Below are positions 32,401 through 35,227 of a stretch of DNA of 64,000 bases, piece by piece. Numbering within the stretch: position 1 is the first letter of the stretch; each line of letters starts with the position of its first letter. The DNA lies in contig JBALXS010000007.1 in the NCBI GenBank assembly GCA_036960485.1, positions 21,386 to 85,385 on the forward strand, given 5' to 3'. The notes under the pieces were generated by a model. It was given only the letters and a program-made list of their open reading frames with translations, did no database searches and was not told the origin of the DNA. The position numbers and the translations under genes are program-made. This DNA is from Rs1 sp036960485. Its GTDB lineage: Bacteria > Pseudomonadota > Gammaproteobacteria > Pseudomonadales > Balneatricaceae.

Positions 32401-33186
32401 GGTGGAGCAGGGCTTGACCGCATGATAGGAGGTTTCGGTAGTGATGGCTTTGAAGCAAATTTCCGTGAAGATGTATTGGTAGGCGAATATGCTCGTTTTA
32501 CCTTTTCAACAGTTTCGGGTAACGAGTTAGCAACTTCAGTAATATCTTTAGCTCAAGGCGGTTTAGATCTTATTCGTCAAACGCAGACCGGTGTATTTAA
32601 TAGCTTTGCACAGCAAGTGTTTGCACAATCAGATTTAGGTGCTGTCGCACAAAGCCGTACGGCTGTGGCTACAGGCTTATCAGCTGATGCTCAACAAGCA
32701 TTAGGGAGATTGGGCGATGCGCCACGCCAAAGCTCATCATCGCCTTTAGGGGGAGTTGATTACATCTTACCGCAAGAGCCAACTGCAGCAGGTGGTGAAA
32801 CTGTTACAGGGGAAGCAGTGCCAGAAGATGGGGAAGGAGAATACGATGAGGATGGTTTCTTAATACCGTCAGGCGAAGGCGAAACTGATGTGCCCGTTAA
32901 TGCAGAGGGAACACCTGTGGATGAAAACGGATTGCCTATTGAAGCAGAGGAATGCGTGATCAATGCTGATGGAGTTGAAGAGTGCAGCGTACCAGAGCAA
33001 GCGCCTATTGAAGAAGCGGAGGCAGGCGCAGAGGTAGAAGCTCAAGAAGAAGCCAGTTTAGATCCATCTTCTACATTGGAGAATACTAGCGCTATCGATG
33101 TTCATGCAGCTCTGGCAAGTTTTACTGGCTGGGCGGTAATGCGTGCTAACCCTAAAGTTCAAGCATCGCGTCAGTCACAAGGCTGA
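11449..33186 (+). CDS. Giant LEPR-motif / RTX surface protein, 7245 aa
   Basis: One uninterrupted reading frame of 21.7 kb. The N-terminus is basic and has no hydrophobic signal core. At residues 48-61 comes LEQLEPRLLLSADP, the LEPR-XLL motif found at the start of giant repetitive bacterial proteins. Calcium-binding RTX nonapeptides (GGxGxDxLxG) occur at ~359-400 and in a long block at ~6680-7010. Residues ~1270-3420 are a beta-solenoid-like array of Ala/Gly/Ser-rich units of roughly 75-90 aa (VSVAIAAGSGPALSISVGVS type). Calx-beta-like repeats (EGGTGQQYEVRL) lie at ~6130-6460. At least six short Tyr-rich modules interrupt the filament between ~2830 and ~5170. The tail is acidic and Pro/Glu-rich and ends in a basic stretch. 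Predicted secreted filamentous adhesin or surface-layer-like protein; the export partners are probably the TolC, HlyD and SecA-like genes around it. Confidence 0.9.
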   Translation: MVIHQAARKNTKPLRLNGLVNKLRNAPLNRLFAAMKKPVKAELNAFQLEQLEPRLLLSADPFSALALTAAADVTLQIVEVDDQQVIQLINNNAVLPADSVLASESLSSIAAGSIITINGSDDTDKFTVDQSFLDLGERDFMVRFDGGTAGVGESDSITVGVGVSGVSWQLESAGQGKLASLNAVTGTDIKTHDFDLLEFSGIEAINGSGSDYLDFSLYSTAVTVDLTAGTATGLSSVSGMNTVLGSAQADTLKGDNKANQFSVSWGDNIDGVTNTNSTDEDKLYYVERDNSGLDIRLSLDATDPALELLKSGAWDGTAFTATDTLATTITSTNIDVISLIGGGGDNYYDLSATSAKVVLNGGAGNDHLIGGAQADILIGLTGNDTLDGGAGFNLLEGGYGNDTLTLGLGMADGGDGIDSINANTQASNVIAVETFRNKTVGQNFLVSANTSDNTVRVNATADDDHFSFRYEDAVTKSRIVITNGSYSQTVDALGVLIVNTGAGSDTVTFKDLEFSSVTINSEEALLLHNELSSTGDININVVKTLEVEDNTNITAGGDLDLSVSATVDVDLRSVLLGALNPFSDELKAEAKLIIGAAAQLKGTNVTLQSRSKTNKYVDFQLDNALLNAALNGFAFAELGKTWDPATVDPENIEVNFSAGDEVEALQSTNNADFSFFEKTATQNAGVEISATSNTELWRTNLVNKYITFTGNTLNSGVYKVTKVEGAKLYFEATTEVTVQTITDVAVKEVLGASITRVNDAADWDDDGFLVGQIVKIIGSGSLNDDSELTVLSISGDKITFVPTESLIDEAITGDDVTVKQMYKSLAKDVENATATAADGSSLELSEGAKAERAKLHSTDQDALIAGLLQQSGILDISMPFEHLLSTSTSSITIDSSAVITSTADLSITSKSVSSAVLNTPGGSIAGAIFVDSNSTSSITIASDVLLASSGKVDIISDVLNNVVAKVEIGSGLIAKAVNKLAKIPAPSLAFAYAKAKSDSSVTIAKGTITAANEVSINSNIVNDYQVSAIGNGKSGAGAAAFALTDFTSNSDVDVSTDITAASAQLGANSANLEHTVQVSATAKGMTKVQKALMGYATKKIPALADPVKKATGPAKLEIGAGLAIVQSDNAASLKFAGKINVTDALNLSSFAQDNYRVSVLAGAKSGAKIALAGAVSYGNFGNTASTIVANTADINAGDVTISSKAEIPDQVDLLDDLEKFQSFQLPPSPGDTISTASPIEFLDTFDTYQIQLKDELDNLTALLPYLNKTLGVPDKIATSYVAATSKSESAAGKSVSASVNIIDTNNTATTEIGDGAVINASGSAIIKSDVLIDTINVTGIPDLKSALLGSTSGGKGIGGSVQWFNSTSKANTKIGANAVVIAQGELSVTSHNRYRITEVGQSSGKSSDKGISVNVMYNEYLGESKVSIDDSATLVGQTITVSATQDTDAVAVGLGIQRGGSQGAGASVVINDMDTQTIAAVAADVSATTANQLNVTPGLNLQLTGAVLNRDTGDWLADGFRAGQLVAVTMADNSVQQIRIADVSDTALTFVQTPTFATAITSISVQGSMRTDETPANTAAINIIANNEVDFFALAAAAAITGSKAPASPEPTDDGSGDTAPTADSVKQSTGVGVAGSVAINLLNNTVLTSVTNTVLSSLGDISLKADNDVSAIAITGSASKSTGISLAGSFSHNDITQNIQANIENSQVNAHDLTVQSEGKLRLINISAGGSFTSGTKAKAALYGSVNINDINSTVTAQIVASEVTLTGSLTVDAKLTSSLNSFAGGAAVGGKAAIGAAVDILNVVSNVNAAIKSNTSGSTQSVIEAVGDVSVNATTDQNVIVGTVSLAGSKEKLAASGAITILDIAANTTALISNSQITTQGDAALEGTLSVSATDTLNLIAFAGTIAASRGAALGGAYSGNRIKSDAQARLESATIDLKKGSVTVVGKTDLNLTSVAISGAVVAGSKGIGAALSGAIINNDIDTTTYATLSNSNIVNAQDVSLSATDDSSISADAGGVALAVTKGPGGSVGVSVAVNDVQSNIRSGAANSSINASGDLSISSKTIDSSIEVFALSGSVALSGGSAAIAIAATVASNVLGGKVESFISDDRVVGGTGAAKGNIKAASISLTSVDEAKINSFAIGASISGTTGTGSASIGVSIADNTLSRSALASIDGTASIDISTGTLGVSASNKNIIEAKAIAASVAVTASTGSSFSLSGAGAKSSNVVNGDTLAYIKNTDILQAGDVTLSATNTSSLDALIVGVSIAASGGSGAAIGVAIAENKIGSDAQSTKVQSYLEDTKVNTSKALTLASTANMDISAVVAAGSVAISAGSSAGLVGAGSGVSSTNDIYTDVASYIDNTGNTSNTIQALGLALTSLNASKIDTTAGSVSIGARVGSGGNATLVIGVALASNTIDNNTRAYILGVSEVNVNSANVIISATSNNTITSTSFAASLAVAIGSGGSASIAGAGADATNVINGTTAAYIKNSSLIGASQLTLQAKNTSRITAEVIAVAAGGAGGAGGGLGISIGAALANNDIGTSAALLTVAAYLENAQVTVAGLLNVQADNGMTINATVVAGAMAVAAGSGPSGAGAGSGVDTTNNIYAKTLASIDNSSDALTRIKAGTMVVQATDRAQITATAAAVSVAIAAGSGPALSISVGVSIAENNINTITTAQVIGKGSATSQALPQISAGSLAVLAKDTSIIKADVVGASVSASVSGSGSLSLSVAAVLAENNVSNAVTARIQSIDVETRNGGVEVNANENATVELLAAAASVSLAGGTAGIALSGAGVKGTNTVGNQVNAYIDDSKVITQQRYDYVSNSLTGNIDSGDLVEFANGVYQYNGANIDVRPDYTLDGYAYDAQGNPVGAKHSVIEQGDKIRFSTGTYLYQDAGNLALATGVAEVIAGTGVGTGPGARWVKLVDNIDLAALKNNSPELWSLAYSSASYVQQDIKVNAINSAKIDSSVGAVSAAVAVGAVGVAGSIGVTLSENVIGNGLANDSQQTNARISNSSIRALNDVQVIANSVATIDSYVLGSSISLAGGKVAIALAGAGIDLDNDIHGQTKAYVANTDLIALKDLKIDANANGQILKAKGDAITVSAAIGIGGAAAISATIINNDIAMDVDAYLQLDNNIKLGSSIYQVMVEGNVDITSFANADFKNVKATSVTFSGGLVGLSGGGVDITNTVNNQVSATASGNGALFSTANFNLNAHETTELSIDVTNIAASASIGGALGVALVRNDVRSKISARLNDLTIDAQNIDVLAKAENKIIKTKALGFSAALLAASANRADISLETQVAATTDSATLNAQQVISINAESVNYARADANGGAAGGIAVGAMIADIEHGKNGQNEVLVQLGDNTKINATQLRVKAYGSDDILARTIAAAGGLVAGAGAQSSVTSYQNALASVGKGVNIEVEDFDISSVLDQNIDASADAFSVGLASGSGAGLDLSINSRADVVLGASTRTSNQATQASEVLAHRININAVNNFNKDEYPNGKSLRTGSANLVGANGLYSTTTLNNHANISLLDNIKLIGEGSYDDQGLISIEAYNNIETIDNITIETVSGLGSINAAFSVITANSTSSVNVNGAIIENITGSVYITAKTDSENRGSADILAVSGLGSAANANAIVKTNADNLVNLSNANIKVGDLYVYAGKSRQGVLNILESSANTEMTSVSAGLNISVPNPDADIREINKINFGEKLDIKAMQDVTIEAREGIGGPERAMESGLTLSISGIPYGSDIDREGSVISNNDINIASTAHVIAGVNNKTFLQIRTADEVAGILSNHVDAQGVLDIASLSTAQKKFLFGVENKDGVVVVPELPADVVYVIEALGIDQIKFKLSQDTVIHHNGEYFQYLPRESTEVVLGTEDYSNSRWKALGSSLSPALQDAFTVYESTVTENLSGALGNEFYVVKPRDLDAPTLTFTNLSTILLEQQAQVLDWITSHSTNAEAIARYQIQLADINSKIDKLGLVDYVHSLTAGQIVQAPDQKFYANLITEQLVLESANYSDVSHWQEVSNPGAGSFLHYSDTASASSKVYNEALDILMIDLPNVYASPGSVYIQIDGKSAETLRDKANRSNLKARAGATIQIVNTAPFSLRVNDVVVKDTQRVEVINGVLKTFTPGAVQLNYKDVNSIAIRGDSIITGGADTANTPAVEVNEIIIFQDTKVANTSFSNNGVTFALPKVPANMYIQGNVVNENGDAYINNRDGAIEVSKQIRARTINLFAAGDFTLNSEAWYHSNKDPRQYINLGDTRSKVYNVAGTAKSWNTGIGATLSATVSSEGVDFYNAINADNSQILSMGKITITARHLNVNGLIQSGVNTIALTIDANFYGGRNNVDLSNKKGQSIAGISFANPGSPGNVKVPVSGYWDADRKAIVVEDILASGGEVVIAGQVISTGNGRIVAASGFAAVKVVNNSAYNLILDGIDTRQYREGKITIIDSQELTKDEYSYNSGTPTRAHFQGQLVAPNPTTGAIATINYVEDVNFSGSTAAYEVNAGSRYVWTEGQAKTKTEIRLYQKKSFNLFGGGIIDDFLVKDASYKWKTVEFTQSKPLLESESVVIGSTTSPDYEVEYIQTAGDTSVNSHVVKTWTTGGGWLRKKTVNTKITTIEGLKDYYTHSLKADYSIGISFLGGNANANVDITSVGNIIVAGAIKIPDQGLLKLHSTGGSVMMADGVYALTKQVDIFARNDISVLLEGNLANRGHTLIAALGSINLGVVEDDNPGSDRFGKAQTSSNVLYIDTIYARQDVNINAGGGIYKSNTGANTTISANNINLLALGGGVGHLNIDSATFNNKGTVTVDAQGNIALTEVNGNLNVSSIVGAKTASTGSAIYGVQLSATNGSILDANLDEVRTSGIDTSNAQKFYAESLIVNEATDDTTLYHQYWQILRADNVAYNSDVTTYANYTNIYSHLNGKELNQAQVDIAALNASFNASSEHDPEYDKLALLKEENLALPVATNSEFKVLTLAKIAANKPIFDSILSPGIVAKLYPGTPLIVSAGAGNQEVANIESVAAGSTVTLNAYAGLGKIGSRVVINMANGVNGLSVEHKSILTQATGSDVVASQYSFYRYIGAANDISQFDINYSDGLWQAVTTIDAATSIGAVNIATGNYVEVDQDGVPALFKYTGANASINLAGTNYEAAGAPWDRVVAQSVAPAATLDLVTNEIVMQLETVTIQLWDDLNLAGAGSLTAIANQGIAIEHNGNLIIDRIEGGSWVRLTAAGSITDSGQSSVAALKSAGDIVLVSRSSIQAADTSAFRIQATQGSELNLDAGGAVNIWQVEGTSTIGGVSYQIKDLRIGDVAATGDITISAGLFSTLPMGQTPTGSASIVVEKISTTTGTVALNAAANILDGYDDSTNAIINIRAKDLILVAGAAVGIRNSGKLNYVDLKLSGSVSAKAQGDIMLNSVESHLVAGFIETDTTVYLKASESILDSEQDNDNQPLSLIGNADVKAHTVELLALKGGIGQFGNQLEIDTNAANGGQLSSYSNKDSYIRETTGDLRIASLVADSDNSGKGDADIYLTVDANIVNALPSGHSVIASGLRIVSGENIGQNGALRTLVDNLEAHAIGGSITLLNTGHLTVGGVSVELVGVSALQNITLSAQSPLSVNENIIAQQGDIILNALDDASDAGANADDLTINSALVEAVLGSLTLNAGDALTLEQGGTLKAAITLTLNTDIGNSDTSAGTVTLHGTLEAANTVVNTGSGNDSLLFNVQQMLGDVQVNAGAGLDTITVNELVSRSSADYFELDGQGGTDTYIINRTGQNLAGVGADYIINVRDSGTQADGADTLTINGTDLADTLLLRKGFVAALHDDNSGTGDYQSGAERINYDRNINGRLILNGHEGNDAFFSDDNSSITTLDGGAGDDSFQIGQLYGLDRQAALGTVALGDEIETTETTLGFLSKGNSLPMVVYGGDGEDTVKVYSNKALTKLYGEYGDDSFVVRAFLKKGTTQAAGGGDVELFGGDGADNIQYSINSPLKIDGGAGTDSVIVLGTEGDDSFMVTKDGIFGAGLNVSFTGVELAEVDGLEGDDTFYILSTSDSVVTTIIGGLGADTFNVAGDVTTPIVSYSVEGRSSFINHSVVSDDGSYNGIFVDGVSLSVANKGSGAVQVDTDNGVLVSEEGGSDSYELSLNLPTSSFAAYVTISAARASTSDKTRSGASANSILVSTDNINFYESLVVTRNTGNWTDTATIYVKAVDDTATEGLRDYVISHSVRSVDAAVDGIQVDNVAVQVLDNDQADIIVNRVDAVTGYATLAEGGTGQQYEVRLATQPKVGEIVTVSLAQITKAGVANQLSLSTNTLTFSHTNWDTTQQFTLTAFDDAIIEDKYLANVTLSTVGVLASGASYLNVVDTTINVNVLDNDTGAVIVTQTNGSTLVTDTQSDSYSLVLSKQPTATVTIRLLNDGQTRFSSLDTRFNEADNTVTFDASNWSTKIDIVVAANPAYIVNVTQQPTQNPPLQPHTLNNIRGQLIIEGGVPADKQRTLSLAVMLPSEIDGALPILELQVDESLKTDTLNIFNDGSVRSVNPSDSDFAQYAGILSETSLTGLGMGQGIFYNEVEVLDTFLGRGNDHFTITSTASDTITQVHGGGGDDFIQVTGSNAYSDAGAGVMGALILFGDSEQDGSTYNATSDAKTNKAREFSNPGNDTIDASGAGGSVTIYGGQGNDNLTGGEFGDQIAGGSGDDQLYGLGGNDHLYGDSGFNTDVTTRLNLASQVLTLVNIESAANDNLDTSDRLQIGSDHIEGGQGNDFIFGDRGEVVQASGTKRVTSTGDVQSAQTLYHSIGAADTLIGDEGNDRIFGGFGADNIAAGSGNDSVIGDNGRIILLNSVRSQLFSTDTSNATGDNDIITLGAGEDQAIAGIGSDTVTNLSGETVVLGDNGIITSDASGRYIKITTGAINLGGNDLLTGGIDRDILFGGVGADTLDGAAGDDILGGDGSQVTRRSTTIQFEAIDLFTGGDDILLGGAGLDRMIGGFGSDGFEANFREDVLVGEYARFTFSTVSGNELATSVISLAQGGLDLIRQTQTGVFNSFAQQVFAQSDLGAVAQSRTAVATGLSADAQQALGRLGDAPRQSSSSPLGGVDYILPQEPTAAGGETVTGEAVPEDGEGEYDEDGFLIPSGEGETDVPVNAEGTPVDENGLPIEAEECVINADGVEECSVPEQAPIEEAEAGAEVEAQEEASLDPSSTLENTSAIDVHAALASFTGWAVMRANPKVQASRQSQG

Positions 33187-33262
33187 TTTAAGGCTAACCT
33201 AAAGGGGATCTTATATTAATAGCACTTCATTAATTGCATAAATTACATTAGTATCCATGATT

Positions 33263-33302
33263 AAAGGCAAAATACACATACAGTATTTTGCCTTTATTTT
33301 TT
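33263..33302 (+). terminator. Strong intrinsic terminator after the giant gene
   Basis: A perfect 13-bp stem (AAAGGCAAAATAC at 33263-33275 with GTATTTTGCCTTT at 33283-33295), a 7-base loop and a T-run TTTTTT at 33297-33302. It separates the giant structural gene from the four downstream export genes, which therefore need read-through or a promoter in the short gap before 33329. Confidence 0.88.
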
Positions 33303-33328
33303 GTTGATTAGGAAAGCAATAGTCGTTT

Positions 33329-35224
33329 ATGAATGAAGCAGTCAGTAGTCAAAATCAAGCAACACTAACGCAACAAACCTCTGGAACCAGCATTAGTTAC
33401 TATCAAGATTGGCTAAAAGGTCAGCAACAACTGATTGGTGGTTTACAAGCAGCCTTATTGATGATTCCTGAATCATCCACGCAAGGCTTGGTGGTGGTGG
33501 CAGATCTTAAAACAGATTCTAGGTACCATGCTGATTTGTTGCAGCTCACTCAACAACAACAGCAATACTTACAACCTGAAGTGGTTAGTTTATCCAGCGA
33601 AGGCCAAGCAGAGGTGTTCGCGCTATTATATCCACTGCGCCAGCAAGAGCGTTTGATCGCAGTAGTCATAATGGCTGTAAAAGCGCAGGTGCAAGAAGAT
33701 TTGACCCACGCAGTCGCTGTTTTACAGTGGAGTGTGGCAGGTCTTGAAGTTGTTGATTATCAACATCGTTTCGAGCATTTACAACATGAAAACACAGGTG
33801 TAGCACAACGCGTAGATGTACTTGCAAGAGTGCTCGCTGAGGCTGACTATGCCAGCGCTGCCGTAAGGTTAGTGACAGAATTGGCCGTATTATTTAATTG
33901 CGACCGCGTTAGCCTTGGCGAATATAAGAAAAACCGTTCACGCTTGAAGCACCTCTCCCACAGTACACAATTTGGCAAACGTATGAATCTAGTCCGCTGC
34001 ATCGAGCAAGTCATGGATGAAGCGATTGATCAAAATCAGCTGCTACGTTTTCCCGCTTTAACTGAGAGTGACGAAGTTAAGGGTGGAGTTAATGGCAAAG
34101 CTGTTAATGGAGAAACCAAGGGCGGAGTTAAGATCTCAGGAGAGGTGCTGTTAGCGCATCAGCGACTATCAGAGCAACAAGGTGATGCCTGCATTCTTTC
34201 CATCCCAATTTATGTCGCTGGAAAGGCTAGTGCTGCTATTGTGCTAGAAGGTAATCCTGATGTTCCGTTTAACAAACAGCAAGCGCAGCTGTGCCAAAGT
34301 ATCGCCAGTCTAGTGATGCCTGCGTTAGAAGATAAACGTTTGAATGACCGTGCCTTATGGCGCAAATGCCTAGAGAGTACAAATCAGCAACTTGGGCGTA
34401 TTTTAGGAGCAGGGTATCTAGGGCGAAAACTATTCATTATTGGGTTGTTAGGCTTGGGCTATTTTCTTAGCACCGCGACAGGTGAGTATCGCCTATCAGC
34501 GCAAGCAAAACTATATAGCGCTACCCAAAGGGCAGTCGTGGCACCGTTTGATGGTTACATACAAGCGGCAAGCGCGCGAGCTGGCGATAAAGTAACGGCC
34601 CAGCAAGTGCTAATCAATCTTGATGATCGCGATTTACGTTTAGAGCGGCTTAAATGGCTGAGTGAAGAAGCAAAATTAAAACGCCAGTATCAAGAAGCGC
34701 TTTCATCGCGTGATCGCTCAAAAATCAATATTATTAATGCGCAGTCAGGCCAAGTTGAGGCGCAGTTGGCTCTAGTGAATAGCCAGCTAGAAAGGGCCAA
34801 GCTGATCGCACCGTTTGCAGGTTTAGTCATCAGTGGTGATCTGAGCCAGCGCTTAGGTAGTGCAGTATCTAAAGGGGAAGAGCTGTTGGCAGTAGCGCCA
34901 AGTAATCAATATCGCATTCGTTTATTAGTGCAGGAAAATCGCATTGCTGATTTACAGTCTGATCAACAAGGTACTTTGTATTTATCAGCATTACCTGAAA
35001 CTCCCTTTGCTTTTAACTTAAGTAAAATCACCCCGTTGATCGAAACCAAAGACGGCGCGAGTTATTTCATTGCAGAAGGCGAATTACAAACCAACCATCA
35101 ACAATTACAACCGGGTATGGAAGGCATCGGTAAAGTACTCATTGATGAGCGCAAGTTAGTCGATATTTGGTCCCGTGAAGCGCAGGCTTGGTTGCGTTTA
35201 AAAACTTGGTCTTGGTGGGGCTAG
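33329..35224 (+). CDS. GAF-domain / HlyD-type membrane fusion protein
   Basis: A 631-aa single-pass inner-membrane protein combining a cytoplasmic sensor with a periplasmic adaptor. Residues ~1-160 are Gln-rich. Residues ~165-340 form a GAF-like domain (AAVRLVTELAVLFNCDRVSLGEY; later ACILSIPIYVAGKASAAIVLEG). A membrane helix lies at ~367-385 (KLFIIGLLGLGYFLSTA). The rest is a HlyD/RND-adaptor with two biotinyl-lipoyl-like halves, RAVVAPFDGYIQAASARAGD and AKLIAPFAGLVISGDLSQRLG, around a coiled-coil (~445-490), then a beta-barrel segment. It is the first gene of a four-gene operon, with three bases to the next. The GAF part may bind a small ligand or the cargo; its ligand is unknown. Such fusions are unusual for type I secretion adaptors. 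Confidence 0.87.
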   Translation: MNEAVSSQNQATLTQQTSGTSISYYQDWLKGQQQLIGGLQAALLMIPESSTQGLVVVADLKTDSRYHADLLQLTQQQQQYLQPEVVSLSSEGQAEVFALLYPLRQQERLIAVVIMAVKAQVQEDLTHAVAVLQWSVAGLEVVDYQHRFEHLQHENTGVAQRVDVLARVLAEADYASAAVRLVTELAVLFNCDRVSLGEYKKNRSRLKHLSHSTQFGKRMNLVRCIEQVMDEAIDQNQLLRFPALTESDEVKGGVNGKAVNGETKGGVKISGEVLLAHQRLSEQQGDACILSIPIYVAGKASAAIVLEGNPDVPFNKQQAQLCQSIASLVMPALEDKRLNDRALWRKCLESTNQQLGRILGAGYLGRKLFIIGLLGLGYFLSTATGEYRLSAQAKLYSATQRAVVAPFDGYIQAASARAGDKVTAQQVLINLDDRDLRLERLKWLSEEAKLKRQYQEALSSRDRSKINIINAQSGQVEAQLALVNSQLERAKLIAPFAGLVISGDLSQRLGSAVSKGEELLAVAPSNQYRIRLLVQENRIADLQSDQQGTLYLSALPETPFAFNLSKITPLIETKDGASYFIAEGELQTNHQQLQPGMEGIGKVLIDERKLVDIWSREAQAWLRLKTWSWWG

Positions 35225-35227
35225 CTC

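Noticed and set aside
11706..32963. Many minus-strand open frames of 60-225 codons opposite the giant gene (for example 17412-18089, 20892-21416)
   Set aside because: They are the antisense of Ala/Ser/Gly-rich repeats, are rich in Leu/Ser/Pro/Ala with no domain pattern, and lack ribosome sites.
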